NCBI GenBank assembly: GCA_900546515.1
Contig: URDG01000028.1
Location: 1 to 35,139 of the forward strand
Length of the DNA stretch: 35,139 nucleotides
Direction: 5' to 3'
Origin: an uncultured Eubacteriales bacterium
GTDB taxonomy: Bacteria > Bacillota > Clostridia > Oscillospirales > Oscillospiraceae
Shown: positions 1 through 9,089 of the stretch, piece by piece
Numbering within the stretch: the stretch's first letter is position 1
Layout: each line of letters starts with the position of its first letter
Program-made: the position numbers and the translations under genes
Notes under the pieces: generated by a model
The model's input: the letters and a program-made list of their open reading frames with translations, nothing else
The model's database searches: none
What the model was told of the DNA's origin: nothing

Positions 1-2
1 AT

Positions 3-62
3 TTCCAGAAAAGCGCCTGTGGCAGCCCGTTGAAAGGCTGCCATAGGTAGGAAAACCTGGAA
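3..62 (-). terminator. hairpin downstream of the MazG-like gene
   Basis: A perfect 7-bp inverted repeat, GGCAGCC (21-27) with GGCTGCC (36-42) and an 8-nt loop, sits just after the stop of the MazG-like gene. It is framed by a second, looser pairing, TTCCAG (3-8) with CTGGAA (57-62). On the minus strand the stem is followed by only a short T stretch (CTTTT), so it could be a weak intrinsic terminator or an RNA-stabilising 3' hairpin. Confidence 0.4.
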
Positions 63-63
63 T

Positions 64-390
64 TTACCAGCGAGTCATGTTCTTTTCAAACTTGGCGATA
101 TATGTCTTCTTTAGTTCCTGCTCACGAATTCCATAACACAGAAGGACATCGTTGTAATACATGAGCACATCTGCCATTTCCTCAACAAGCTGCTGCCGCA
201 CGGCTGAATCCTCAATGGCCTTTTTATCCCCGTTTTTCTTAATGATGTCAATGACTTCTCCGACTTCACCAAGCATCCACAACAATTTATGCTTACCGGC
301 TTCGGGGCAGATCGTTTCCCATTTGTCTTTATATTTTTCCTGCAGGGTCTGCTGCATTGCAAGCATATCTTTTATTGAAAAATCGCTCAT
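64..390 (-). CDS. MazG-like nucleotide pyrophosphohydrolase
   Basis: The 108-residue protein looks like a small all-alpha NTP pyrophosphohydrolase (MazG-like superfamily), which hydrolyses nucleoside triphosphates to monophosphates and pyrophosphate in a Mg2+-dependent way. The metal-binding signature is visible: an EVGE motif (E42 and E45) on one helix and EEMAD (E71 and D74) on the next, about 26 residues apart. The length fits a single-domain member rather than full MazG, which is a tandem duplication. The start is supported by GGAGG five bases upstream. It has its own promoter (424-452) and lies after the giant helicase gene of the mobile element, so it is probably element cargo. House-cleaning of nucleotides or an anti-phage nucleotide-depletion role are both possible; the substrate cannot be read from sequence. 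Confidence 0.8.
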   Translation of the reverse strand: MSDFSIKDMLAMQQTLQEKYKDKWETICPEAGKHKLLWMLGEVGEVIDIIKKNGDKKAIEDSAVRQQLVEEMADVLMYYNDVLLCYGIREQELKKTYIAKFEKNMTRW

Positions 391-423
391 AGCATCCTCC
401 GCAAATTCAGATTTGTCAGTCTC

Positions 424-452
424 ATTATATCACACACTCAGCACGTTTTCCA
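424..452 (-). promoter_or_regulatory. promoter of the MazG-like gene
   Basis: On the minus strand there is TATAAT (424-429) preceded by the TGA of an extended -10, with TGGAAA as the -35 (447-452) and a 17-base spacer. It lies about 35 bases upstream of the MazG-like start and downstream of the helicase-gene hairpin, so the small gene is probably its own transcription unit. Confidence 0.6.
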
Positions 453-460
453 GCCTGCGT

Positions 461-501
461 ATCACAGCGGCAATGCAGGTATTCCACATTGCCGCTGTGA
501 T
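461..501 (-). terminator. strong hairpin after the giant helicase gene
   Basis: A perfect 15-bp inverted repeat, ATCACAGCGGCAATG (461-475) and CATTGCCGCTGTGAT (487-501), has an 11-nt loop. It follows the stop codon of the 2520-residue protein. The T-rich tract (TTTTCTTTTT) lies on the plus-strand side, so as an intrinsic terminator it would work best for plus-strand transcripts. On the minus strand it is an exceptionally stable 3' hairpin without a U-run. Confidence 0.55.
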
Positions 502-508
502 TTTCTTT

Positions 509-3500
509 TTAGCGTTCTCTGTCTGCGGATGATTTTTGCGGCTCCTCCTCGCCACGCTCACCGTCCACGATCTCGTTCTCTCTTTTGTCGAGATTGAGCA
601 TCGCATTCAGTTCATTTAGCCGTTCCGATTTGGCTTTCAGTTCTTCCTCCTGGGGGAATGGCTTCTGTACCTCGGCCTTTGCGTTTTCAAGCTGAACCCG
701 TGTATTCTCCAGCTGCTCGGCACACGCCGCCATTCGTTCCTCAAAAGCGCCGAGGGTGTTATCCAGTCGCTGAATGTTGCCGAAGATGTCCGTTCCCAGC
801 GTGACCGTATGTCGCAGCTGATGAATCAGCGTGATCTTATATTCTCGGCTGAAGGTATCGAAGGACAGCTCCATGTCAAAGCCACGGTACTGACCGATGG
901 AAATCGGCTCTGGGCTTGTCATGGACTTGCAAAGGCCGAGGATGGCATCGCCGGCGGCCTTCTTTTCTCTTACCGTGCCGCCCGGCATAAACATCGGAGA
1001 GAAGCAGTCCTCGTTGGGCTCGGTATTTCTTTTTCGCTGGTCAATATCCGCACGATAGCCCTCAATGCGCTGCTCCAACGATTTGATTTTCTGCGGAAAC
1101 TCCTTCAGAATTTGATCCTCCAGCGAATAGCGTTGGCTCAGATGGTTGGCCTTGAGCAGCTTCAGACGGGTCACATCAATGTCCAGATCCATCTTCTCCT
1201 TGATGTGGGGATTGCCGGCGCACAGCGCCTTGATTTCCGCATAGCTCAGAGCGGTTTCGTCAATGTCCTCCGCAGAGCGCACCGGGGATTTGCTGGTCAT
1301 GATCTGCCCAATGAACTTCTGCTTGGATTCCACCAACTGATACAGGTAGCTGTCGAAGGTGTTCTCCGTAACATAGGTGTAAATATCGACCTCCTTGTTT
1401 TCGTTGCCCTGGCGGATGATTCGTCCTTCCCGCTGCTGCAGGTCAGACGGTCGCCACGGACAATCCAAATGATGAAGTGCCGCAAGCTTCGTCTGCACAT
1501 TGGTGCCGGCTCCCATTTTCTGCGTGGAACCGATGAGCACACGCACCTGACCGGAGCGCACCTTGCCAAACAGCTCTTTCTTTTGCGCCTCGGAGTTTGC
1601 CGTATGGATATAGGCGATTTCCTCTGCCGGAACGCCCTTGGCAATCAGCTTGTTTCGGAGATCATCGTACACATTGAACTTGCCGTCGCCGTGGGGCGTA
1701 GACAAGTCGCAGAATACCATCTGTGTCGATTTCCGATCGGCGGTGCGCTGCCAGATGTCAAAAACATTCTCCGCACACGCGCCCACCTTGCTTGTCTCGC
1801 TGTCGGGGAGCATATCGTTCATGAGCCGCTGATCCAAGGCGAGCTTTCTGCCGTCATTGGTGATGAGGAGCATGTTGTCCACGCTGGAATCCACCATCTT
1901 ATTGCGGACACGCTCGGCTCGTTCAGACAATCCCGCCACCATTTCTTTCTGCGTTTCCGATGGCTTCAAAACAACACTGTGGTAATGGGCCTCCGGCACG
2001 GGGAGCTTGAGCATATCGGCTGTCTGAATGTCTGCGGTCTCCTTGAACATGGACATAAGCTCCGGCAAGTTATAGAACTTGGCAAACCTCGTTTTGGCGC
2101 GGTAGCCCGTGCCCTCCGGGGAGAGCTCGATGGCTGTCACCGTCTCGCCGAAGGTGGAAGCCCAGGCATCGAAGTGGAGAAGGTCATTCCTGCGCAGCGC
2201 TCCGTACTGGAGATACTTCTGCATGGTGTACATCTCCACCATGCTGTTGGAGATGGGTGTGCCAGTGGCAAACACAACGCCTCTGCCGCCGGTCAGCTCG
2301 TCCAGATACCGGCACTTCATATACAGGTCGCTGGACTTCATGGCCTCGGTTTGGCTGATGCCGCCCACATTCCGCATTTTTGTAAATGCGGCGAGGTTTT
2401 TATAGTAATGCGCCTCATCGATGAAGATACGGTCAACGCCCAGCTCTTCAAAGGTCACAACATCATCCTTGCGGGACTGGTCATTGAGCTTGTCCAGCTT
2501 CTGCTTGACCGTTTTCTTGGTTCGCTCCAGCTGCTTGATGGAGAAATTATCCCCACGGTTTTTCTTCAATTCAGAAATGCCGTCCAGCACTTCATCCAGC
2601 TGTTGCTGCAGGATGGCACGCTGTCGTTCCAGGGACATGGGGATCTTTTCAAATTGGCTGTGCCCAATGATGACCGCATCGTAGTCGCCGGTGGCAATGC
2701 GCCCGCAGAACTTCTTGCGGTTCTTGGTCTCGAAGTCTTTCTTGGTGGCGACAAGAATATTGGCGGAGGGATAGAGCTGGAGGTATTCGCTCGCCCATTG
2801 CTCCGTCAGGTGATTGGGAACCACGAACAGGCTTTTCTGGCACAAGCCCAGCCGTTTGCTCTCTTGGGCCGCCGCTACCATCTCGAAGGTCTTCCCGGCC
2901 CCAACTACATGCGCAAGCAGGGTGTTGCCGCCGTAGAGGATATGGGCAATGGCATTGACCTGATGCGGCCTCAGCGTGATCTCCGGATTGATTCCCACGA
3001 AATTCAGGTGGCTGCCGTCATACTCACGGGGGCGAATGCTGTTGAACTTCTCATTATACAGCTTGGTTAGCTGCTCCCGGCGTTCCGGATCGCTCCATAT
3101 CCAGTCAGCAAAGGCCTGCTTAATAAGCTCCTGCTTGCCCTGTGCGATGGCGGTTTCTTTCTTGTTGAGCGCAGCCGTTTTCCTGCCGTTTCCGTCCTCG
3201 ATGTAGTCGAAGATTCTTACATCCCGGAGGTTCAGGGTTTCCTCCATGATCTTATAGCCATTAACTCTGCCGGTGCCGTAAGTATTGTAGGCTTTCACAT
3301 TGCTGCGGTCGTAGGATTTTCCCTCCACATTCCATTCACCGGTGTACTGCGCGTAGTGAACATGGATATTCCATTGGCAGTAGCGTGGGGTGCTGAACAG
3401 TTCAAACATGAACTCCTCAATGATTTCCGGAGGCAGCCATGTTGCGCCAAGCCTCACGGAAATTTCACTTGCCGTCAGGTCAACCGGCTGTACCGCCTCA

Positions 3501-6500
3501 AGAGCACGGACATTCTCTCCGTAATCCTCGGGGTAGAGCTCCGCACTCTGCTTTGCCCAACGGAGCTTTTCACGGACATTGCCGGAGAGATATTCATCGG
3601 CAGGGAGATACTTCGGCTTGCCGTCCTCTTCGCTTATGTGCATGGGGTTGAGGAAAATAACACCCTTCAAATCCTCAAACAGCTCCTGCTCGGTTTTGCC
3701 GGTAAGCTGCGACATATATGGCATGTCGATTCTCGCTTTTTCCGCAAGAGACAGAGCATAGGCCTCGGAAGCCGTGTCAACCGACTGCACCGTTACCTTC
3801 TGCTTGATGGTTCGTTTGGAGAACATATCTGCCTTGCGGAGGAAGTTGCCCTCATCATCCAGCACCTCCAGCGAGGCAAGCAGGCAGTAGGAGCTGTCGG
3901 AATTGAAAGCCGAATTGTTGGCTCTTGCGCTGATAAGCCCATATTTTTTGCTGAAATCATCATAGAGGCGATTGAGTTTTTCCTGCTCCGCCTTGATATC
4001 GGCATCGGGATAGTCCTCCGTCTGGTACTCAATCAGCGTCCGGACACAATCACGGATGGCAATCATACCCTTGATGCGGCTTTCGGCAGTCGTGGAAACA
4101 TCCACGGGATTCATGCGGCTGTTTTCACGGTAATAGATTTTACCGTCCACCACCGTGAAGCTGAAATTGCGCACATCCGGGTCGGCGGGGATAGAAAGGT
4201 CCTCATCCTCCGCTTCAAGATCGTCGATTTCAAATTCAGTAATCTCGGCATGAATGTTCTGGATGGCATCCCGCAAGAGGTCCCCAAGCTCTGCATTTTC
4301 ATAAGCAATACAGGCGGACTCCATGCCGTGAGGCCCGCTGACCATCTGCATGTCGCCCAACACCATTTCAGGGTTGTCCACAAAATAGGTGTTCATCCGG
4401 ATGCCATTGGCGTCGGTGGCCAGATGCACCCAATCGGGCTCAATGTCAATCAGACGATCTCTCTTCTGGAGAAAGATAATGTCCGATGTGACCTCCGTGC
4501 CGGCAGCAGCCTTGAAGGTGTCGTTCGGCAGCCGGATAGCGCCGAGCAAGTCGGCTCTCTGGGCAATATACTTTCGGACATTGGGGTTTTCCTTATCCAG
4601 CGTACCCTTTGAGGTGATGAAGGCAATCACGCCGCCGGGTCTCACCTTATCCAAGGTGCGGGCGAAGAAATAATCGTGAATGAGGAAGTTGTGCTTATCA
4701 TAGCGCTTGTCCGGCACCTTGAACTGCCCGAAGGGGACATTGCCGATTGCCGCGTCAAAGAAGCTGTCGGGAAGGTTTGTATTTTCAAAGCCCTGCACCG
4801 CGATACTGTTTTTCTGATACAGCTGCTGGGCGATCCGCCCGGAAATGTTGTCCAGCTCCACGCCATAGAACTTCGCGTCATTCATGCTTTCGGGAACAAG
4901 CCCCATAAAGTTGCCGATGCCGCAGGAGGGCTCCAGCACATTGCCGGTCTGAAAGTGCATATTCTCCAAGGCACTGTACACCGCCTTGATCACCACGGGC
5001 GGCGTATAGAAGGCCGTCAGCGTGGATTCTCTCGCCGACGCATATTCCTCATCGGAAAGCACATCCTTCAGCTCGGCATAATGGGGATTGTCCTCCTTGA
5101 AGAACTCAGAGAGACCGCCCCAACCCACATAGTCGGCAAGTACGCGCTGCTCCGTGGGTGTTGCCAATCGGTTTTCCGCATCCAGCTTGTTCAGGAGCTG
5201 AATGGCACGGATATTGTGATAGAACCGTTCCAGCGGCGTGCCCACACCGATATCATCGCTCTCGATTTGGAAGTTGGTGCGGTACTCGGTGTTGATTTCC
5301 GGATGCAGCACATGAGGCGCGATCTTGGAAGGCATTTTCACTTGTAGAGGCGGGGCGAGTGCTTCTTCCTGGTCATCCAGCAAGGCCTCCGCATTGGGGT
5401 ATGTCACGACCTCGCCGTCTTTGACGGTGCTGATGGGCAGAGCATCCCGTTCTTCGTCCGTTATGCTCTCAATTTCGGAATCGTCTTCTGCCAAATCTTC
5501 CGTTTCTCTGAATACCCGTGTGCCGTCCGCACCAAACTCCGCCTCATATCGGTCAGTCTCTCGCGCTGCTTCCCGGTCTGCCTCTAAAGACAGAATATCC
5601 TCGTGAATCTTCAGGAGGTTTTCCGGCGTGAACTCGACATAGTCGCAGTCCATCTCATAGTCATTTTCAGCTTCCATGAAGAACGGAGTATTGATGTCCG
5701 CAAGGAACTGATCCGACATTTCTTCAAGGTCATTTCGGAAGTCGGCGGCGTTTTCCGGATGGTTGGCAATGTCATACTGCTCGACAAGCTCTTCAAAAAC
5801 AGAGAAATCAAGGTCACCGGAAACATACTGTCCACCTGCATCTGCATCGGGATTGAAGTAAATCCAGTGAACCTTGTTACTGCCGGTGTCAAGGGATATT
5901 CTCGCCTTCGTATTGTCTGCGACAGGGAGTTCTTCCACGACTTGCAGCAGCCTGTCATTCAGCGGATTTTCTTTGAGCCGGTTATCGAACTCTTCACGAG
6001 TCAGCTCCTTGTTAAACAGCGGGAACTGCGTATCAAAGAGGACGACCTTCTTCTCGTCAAAAGACAGCAGCTCGTATTCCTGTGTGCCGATATAGACCGT
6101 GTCACCAAGATGATAGCGGTATTCCTTCCGGGGTTCCGGTGGAGGGTTCAGCTCATCAAAGGTCGGTTCAAGGGACTTCGCCACATCGCTGTTCAACGCT
6201 TCCAGCATGGCTTCGCATCGTGCGGTCAGGTGGGTGTTGTCCGCAATGATCGTATTCATTGCTTCGCGCATCATGGGGAGGATGAAGTCACCCTCCGCAG
6301 TACGGGCGTGCATTTTCTTATCGCCCACGCTGAACGCACTCCAGCAGCTTGACAAATCATACAGGTTCAGCGCTTTGTTTTCCTCGCCAAGCTGCGCCAC
6401 AAAGTCATTGTAATCATAGACAATCGACCGGAACTCCTCAGAGATTTCACCTCGTTTCCTCCGAGCTTCTGCCTGCTCCCGGTAGGCAGGATAGTTGTCC

Positions 6501-8071
6501 TTTTCTGCTTGGCTCAGATAGCGGTCGGCTCGGATCAGCTCCCCGATCCGCCTCTCGGCCTTATTCCACCGCAAAAGCAGTTCCGCATCGGGCCGAGAGA
6601 TTCTGCCTCTGCTGATTTTGATTCCCTTGGCGTCGTGGCTTTCATCGAGATTTCTGCCGGAAACGGCAGGATACGCGCCGCCGATGCCATATTCGTTTTT
6701 CAAAAAGGCGATATTGTTCTCAGAAGAATCCTGTTTGAGAAACTGCTCATAGATGCGGAATTTGCCCTGATGGATGCCGCTGCCCCGTGTCAGAATGGCG
6801 TCGATGTCCTCCTGAGAAATAGAAAAAGCGGAGGATTTTTCTTCCTCCGCTTCTGCGATAATTTCCTGCTGCTGTTCAACTGTGGGGAGCGTTACGCGTA
6901 GATCAGGTCGTTCAGAATCACTTCCTCCGCCGAGTGGCGAATGGAGTTCATCATCTGCACCCATTTCATCTGATCTTCCGCTTTCAGGCGCTCCGTCACG
7001 CACTGCTTCTCTGCCATCTGTCGGGTCAGGCGTTCCATCATCTCGTTGGCTTGCCGGTCCACTTTCTCCAGATGACTGTTCAGTGTTCCGTTCAGCAGCA
7101 TCCCGGTGTAAATCCCATCCCGGTGTTTGCGGAGGAATGTCCGCCGCAGCATTCCATACTTTCCAAGCTTCGGGCTCTCCGGCACGGTCAGATCGGGAAT
7201 CAGATAGTCCCCCTGCATCGTATAGGTCAGTTCCATGTTCGTTGCTCCTTTCCTTGTTTTCTGTTCGGTTCTTATGATACGCAGAAGAACCGGTCTGCGC
7301 AAATGTGCGAATCTTCCGCTTTTCCTCCTTCTCCATCTCCTTGACGGTTTCGCCCATTTCCCGGATGACCATCTCAGAAATATCGCTGACTGCGGCACCG
7401 AGCACGGAGATAACCTTCAGGGTGTTGAAGTCAAAGAGGTGGCTGAAATCCTCCCGGTCAAAATACTGCCTCGGCTCATACCCTGCACGGGAGAGCGCCA
7501 TAAAAGCGACGCTGCTTTTCAGCGTGGTTTTCAGCCACGCTTCAAGGCTTGTGTCGTCCAGCTCCTCCAGAAAGCTGCCGGCTTTGACAGCGTTCAGTTC
7601 CATGAGATAATCTGAAAGATTATCCTCCACGGCATAACCGGAAATATCTATGAGAAGGTGCGGGAAATCTCGCGGCTCCTCCACATCACCGAAGTTGGCC
7701 TGAAGGCTTTCCGATACCGCCTGTTCGTACTCCGGCTTCATCCGCCAAAGGGTGATGTTCCTTCCGGCACGGCTGTTGGTGTCGGAGATATCAAAGACAT
7801 GTCTCAGCTTGTAGGGAACATCTCTGTCGATCAGCAGCGCGATGCCTTTCGTGCCCTTGTTTACCCATCTGCCGAGTTTATTCCATGTGTCGATTTCCGC
7901 ACACGCCGTTGCATCTGGTTTCTGCGCATGGATGAGCAGCTGCTCCTTAAAGCTGTACTTGTAGTTGTTTGCCGCCGTAATCAGAAAATCGGTATATCGG
8001 TCGGCATTGGAGGCGATATCCCTGGCAGTCTGGGACGCCATCTCCAAAATGACTCTGTATTTGCTCGGCAT
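509..8071 (-). CDS. giant polyvalent protein: ArdC-like domain + N6-adenine methylase + SNF2-type helicase
   Basis: This 2520-residue protein belongs to the giant methylase-helicase family of Clostridia conjugative elements, comparable in layout to phage P1 DarB. Residues about 1-130 resemble the ArdC N-terminal ssDNA-binding/anti-restriction domain (FKEQLLIHAQ..W..LGR.V.KG.KGIALL). Residues 255-410 are a hydrophilic, probably disordered linker. The methylase has the SAM motif EPSCGIGNF near residue 1046 and the catalytic motif GNVPFGQF near 1110, a variant of NPPF. The helicase has VVGAGKT (about 1720), FIDEAH (about 1880), ATGTPISNS (about 1934) and REGRIIRQGN (about 2211). The C-terminus is coiled coil. 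The start is supported by AAGGAGG eight bases upstream. By family analogy it enters or is made early in the recipient to protect element DNA; that role is inference. It overlaps an out-of-frame tnpV gene. Confidence 0.9.
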   Translation of the reverse strand: MPSKYRVILEMASQTARDIASNADRYTDFLITAANNYKYSFKEQLLIHAQKPDATACAEIDTWNKLGRWVNKGTKGIALLIDRDVPYKLRHVFDISDTNSRAGRNITLWRMKPEYEQAVSESLQANFGDVEEPRDFPHLLIDISGYAVEDNLSDYLMELNAVKAGSFLEELDDTSLEAWLKTTLKSSVAFMALSRAGYEPRQYFDREDFSHLFDFNTLKVISVLGAAVSDISEMVIREMGETVKEMEKEEKRKIRTFAQTGSSAYHKNRTENKERSNEHGTDLYDAGGLSDSRSDRAGEPEAWKVWNAAADIPPQTPGWDLHRDAAERNTEQSSGESGPASQRDDGTPDPTDGREAVRDGAPESGRSDEMGADDELHSPLGGGSDSERPDLRVTLPTVEQQQEIIAEAEEEKSSAFSISQEDIDAILTRGSGIHQGKFRIYEQFLKQDSSENNIAFLKNEYGIGGAYPAVSGRNLDESHDAKGIKISRGRISRPDAELLLRWNKAERRIGELIRADRYLSQAEKDNYPAYREQAEARRKRGEISEEFRSIVYDYNDFVAQLGEENKALNLYDLSSCWSAFSVGDKKMHARTAEGDFILPMMREAMNTIIADNTHLTARCEAMLEALNSDVAKSLEPTFDELNPPPEPRKEYRYHLGDTVYIGTQEYELLSFDEKKVVLFDTQFPLFNKELTREEFDNRLKENPLNDRLLQVVEELPVADNTKARISLDTGSNKVHWIYFNPDADAGGQYVSGDLDFSVFEELVEQYDIANHPENAADFRNDLEEMSDQFLADINTPFFMEAENDYEMDCDYVEFTPENLLKIHEDILSLEADREAARETDRYEAEFGADGTRVFRETEDLAEDDSEIESITDEERDALPISTVKDGEVVTYPNAEALLDDQEEALAPPLQVKMPSKIAPHVLHPEINTEYRTNFQIESDDIGVGTPLERFYHNIRAIQLLNKLDAENRLATPTEQRVLADYVGWGGLSEFFKEDNPHYAELKDVLSDEEYASARESTLTAFYTPPVVIKAVYSALENMHFQTGNVLEPSCGIGNFMGLVPESMNDAKFYGVELDNISGRIAQQLYQKNSIAVQGFENTNLPDSFFDAAIGNVPFGQFKVPDKRYDKHNFLIHDYFFARTLDKVRPGGVIAFITSKGTLDKENPNVRKYIAQRADLLGAIRLPNDTFKAAAGTEVTSDIIFLQKRDRLIDIEPDWVHLATDANGIRMNTYFVDNPEMVLGDMQMVSGPHGMESACIAYENAELGDLLRDAIQNIHAEITEFEIDDLEAEDEDLSIPADPDVRNFSFTVVDGKIYYRENSRMNPVDVSTTAESRIKGMIAIRDCVRTLIEYQTEDYPDADIKAEQEKLNRLYDDFSKKYGLISARANNSAFNSDSSYCLLASLEVLDDEGNFLRKADMFSKRTIKQKVTVQSVDTASEAYALSLAEKARIDMPYMSQLTGKTEQELFEDLKGVIFLNPMHISEEDGKPKYLPADEYLSGNVREKLRWAKQSAELYPEDYGENVRALEAVQPVDLTASEISVRLGATWLPPEIIEEFMFELFSTPRYCQWNIHVHYAQYTGEWNVEGKSYDRSNVKAYNTYGTGRVNGYKIMEETLNLRDVRIFDYIEDGNGRKTAALNKKETAIAQGKQELIKQAFADWIWSDPERREQLTKLYNEKFNSIRPREYDGSHLNFVGINPEITLRPHQVNAIAHILYGGNTLLAHVVGAGKTFEMVAAAQESKRLGLCQKSLFVVPNHLTEQWASEYLQLYPSANILVATKKDFETKNRKKFCGRIATGDYDAVIIGHSQFEKIPMSLERQRAILQQQLDEVLDGISELKKNRGDNFSIKQLERTKKTVKQKLDKLNDQSRKDDVVTFEELGVDRIFIDEAHYYKNLAAFTKMRNVGGISQTEAMKSSDLYMKCRYLDELTGGRGVVFATGTPISNSMVEMYTMQKYLQYGALRRNDLLHFDAWASTFGETVTAIELSPEGTGYRAKTRFAKFYNLPELMSMFKETADIQTADMLKLPVPEAHYHSVVLKPSETQKEMVAGLSERAERVRNKMVDSSVDNMLLITNDGRKLALDQRLMNDMLPDSETSKVGACAENVFDIWQRTADRKSTQMVFCDLSTPHGDGKFNVYDDLRNKLIAKGVPAEEIAYIHTANSEAQKKELFGKVRSGQVRVLIGSTQKMGAGTNVQTKLAALHHLDCPWRPSDLQQREGRIIRQGNENKEVDIYTYVTENTFDSYLYQLVESKQKFIGQIMTSKSPVRSAEDIDETALSYAEIKALCAGNPHIKEKMDLDIDVTRLKLLKANHLSQRYSLEDQILKEFPQKIKSLEQRIEGYRADIDQRKRNTEPNEDCFSPMFMPGGTVREKKAAGDAILGLCKSMTSPEPISIGQYRGFDMELSFDTFSREYKITLIHQLRHTVTLGTDIFGNIQRLDNTLGAFEERMAACAEQLENTRVQLENAKAEVQKPFPQEEELKAKSERLNELNAMLNLDKRENEIVDGERGEEEPQKSSADRER
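6892..7236 (-). CDS. tnpV: TnpV-family protein, overprinted inside the giant helicase gene
   Basis: The 114-residue product matches the TnpV family of Clostridia transposons (first known from Tn4451-type elements; function unknown). Recognisable blocks are GDYLIPDLTVPE, LGKYGMLRRTFL, EDQMKWVQMMNSIRHSAEE and a C-terminal ILNDLIYA. It lies wholly inside the giant gene on the same strand, in the +1 frame, over giant residues about 279-394, which are low-complexity. The start at 7236 is backed by AAAGGAG (7245-7251) eight bases upstream, so it has its own ribosome site. The open frame continues upstream of 7236 only as unrecognisable sequence. Family identity is a confident call from memory of the conserved blocks; expression is inferred. 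Confidence 0.8.
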   Translation of the reverse strand: MELTYTMQGDYLIPDLTVPESPKLGKYGMLRRTFLRKHRDGIYTGMLLNGTLNSHLEKVDRQANEMMERLTRQMAEKQCVTERLKAEDQMKWVQMMNSIRHSAEEVILNDLIYA

Positions 8072-8084
8072 GGGAACTCCCTCC

Positions 8085-8414
8085 TTATCTTACTTTGATC
8101 GTGACCTCAACGGTCTGCGCATTCTCTCCGAGGATCGATGCAAATAGAAGCCCGGTTCTGGCGTTGGACACCTTCGTCACAAGCTCATTCAGCCGGTAGA
8201 CGGTGGTATTGATCTCTTTCTGGTTATCTGCGTAATAGTAGCCCGTTTCATCGCTGCAAATAGGAAAGCCATCCTGTCGCAAGGCGCTGATCTTGCGGCG
8301 AATATTTCGTCCGTCAAGCAGAAACAGCTTTTCAAGCTCCTTGCTGTGGATGGCATTTTCTTTGCCAATATGATTTTTGCGGAGATATTCGCAGATGGCT
8401 TTCTTCTTATCCAT
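8085..8414 (-). CDS. small winged-helix-like element protein
   Basis: The 109-residue protein has an N-terminal segment that reads as a winged helix: an opening helix (KKKAICEYLRKN), a helix ending KELEKLFLL, then a recognition-like stretch GRNIRRKISALRQDG followed by the wing FPICSDETGYYYA. The C-terminal 45 residues are a helix plus a short strand without a known motif. It starts 5 bases after AAGGAG and ends 13 bases before the giant gene start, so it is co-transcribed with it. A DNA-binding or regulatory role is likely from the fold prediction only; I do not recognise a named family. Confidence 0.65.
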   Translation of the reverse strand: MDKKKAICEYLRKNHIGKENAIHSKELEKLFLLDGRNIRRKISALRQDGFPICSDETGYYYADNQKEINTTVYRLNELVTKVSNARTGLLFASILGENAQTVEVTIKVR

Positions 8415-8423
8415 AGCTTCTCC

Positions 8424-8795
8424 TTATCTCGCAGGTTCGTGGTCTTTTTGCTTATGAACCGCCGGTGGATTCTTCTCCATGTACTCCTTCACGGTAGTAA
8501 GCGTGCCCTCATAGATCCAATTGTTTTCAGGATCAATGTCGCGGTAGGCGTTTCTCCCATCCGGTCGGGGCTCCAAGCGAATGGGTCTATTGGAAATCAA
8601 CGTTCCCCAATGATTCACCATGATCCAGTTGGCAATCTGAACCGGCTCGCCCTGTTGGTCATCATCGTGGCGAACCTCGTACATGTACATGCCCTGTGGA
8701 ACGGTATCGCGGTCTACCCGCAGGCAGGTAAAAAGCATGGGATGCCCCAGAACCGTCACATCCTCAAACTTCTCTGTCATGGCATTTACCCTCAT
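8424..8795 (-). CDS. LPD28-like element protein
   Basis: The 123-residue protein has the look of large polyvalent protein-associated domain 28: LMFTCLRVDRDTVP-like opening (here PMLFTCLRVDRDTVPQG), MYMYEVRHDDD, then a VNHWGTLIS segment and a YRDIDPENNWIYEG tail. The domain is known from giant proteins of phages and conjugative elements and here stands alone. Its molecular function is unknown. I place the start at 8795, in the ATGA overlap with the upstream gene, because the neighbouring genes start in the same junction sequence. An internal ATG at 8780 is possible. It ends with -EPAR, like the -GEAR/-GDAR ends of its neighbours. Confidence 0.6.
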   Translation of the reverse strand: MRVNAMTEKFEDVTVLGHPMLFTCLRVDRDTVPQGMYMYEVRHDDDQQGEPVQIANWIMVNHWGTLISNRPIRLEPRPDGRNAYRDIDPENNWIYEGTLTTVKEYMEKNPPAVHKQKDHEPAR

Positions 8796-8808
8796 CGTGC
8801 TTCACCCC
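8792..8808 (-). promoter_or_regulatory. stop/start coupling junction, copy 1
   Basis: On the minus strand GGGGTGAAGCACGATGA encodes the last residues (-GEAR, stop) of the upstream gene and provides both the GGGGTG ribosome site and the ATGA start for the next gene. It is near-identical to three other junctions in this cluster. Confidence 0.65.
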
Positions 8809-9076
8809 TTTCCTTCGGCTTTCTGTGGGAACTGTCCTCTATGAAAAGTCCCTTTGGCAGTGTATCCAGGTCGTTCAGAAACGCACGAGAAATCGTCTTG
8901 CCGTTCCGGTCTCGGTAGAGAACGACGCACAGCGGCTCTCCGTGATAGAGCGACTCCTTCAGGTCTTCCAGGAAGCGCTGCTCATCGCTGTACTCAACGC
9001 TGCTGCATACTTTTCCGTTGAAAGCCAAATAGTCCAGTCTGGCAATATAACTTTCGCTCGGCAGTGCATGGTTCAT
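8792..9076 (-). CDS. uncharacterised element protein, 94 aa
   Basis: I do not recognise this 94-residue protein. It is acidic and mixed alpha/beta by eye: a YIARLDYLAFNG strand region, a helix with DEQRFLEDLKESL, and a LCVVLYRDRNGKTISRAFL hairpin, with no membrane segment or catalytic motif. It starts in an ATGA overlap with the 181-residue gene and ends in an ATGA overlap with the LPD28-like gene, so its translation is coupled on both sides. Its position among anti-restriction-type genes suggests a role in establishment of the element, which is context only. Confidence 0.6.
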   Translation of the reverse strand: MNHALPSESYIARLDYLAFNGKVCSSVEYSDEQRFLEDLKESLYHGEPLCVVLYRDRNGKTISRAFLNDLDTLPKGLFIEDSSHRKPKERGEAR

Positions 9077-9089
9077 CGTGCCTCACCTC
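9073..9089 (-). promoter_or_regulatory. stop/start coupling junction, copy 2
   Basis: GAGGTGAGGCACGATGA on the minus strand ends the 181-residue gene (-RGEAR, stop) and starts the 94-residue gene. It differs from copy 1 at only two positions. Confidence 0.65.

Noticed and set aside
809..3070. 753-codon plus-strand frame antisense to the helicase part of the giant gene
   Set aside because: The minus-strand frame has all helicase motifs, and the antisense product has no recognisable fold. Several other antisense frames (such as 3356-4612 and 24486-25469) are rejected for the same reason.
7237..7398. N-terminal extension of the TnpV frame
   Set aside because: The 54 upstream codons look like out-of-frame translation of the giant gene (Arg-rich, no similarity to TnpV), while the ATG at 7236 has the ribosome site.
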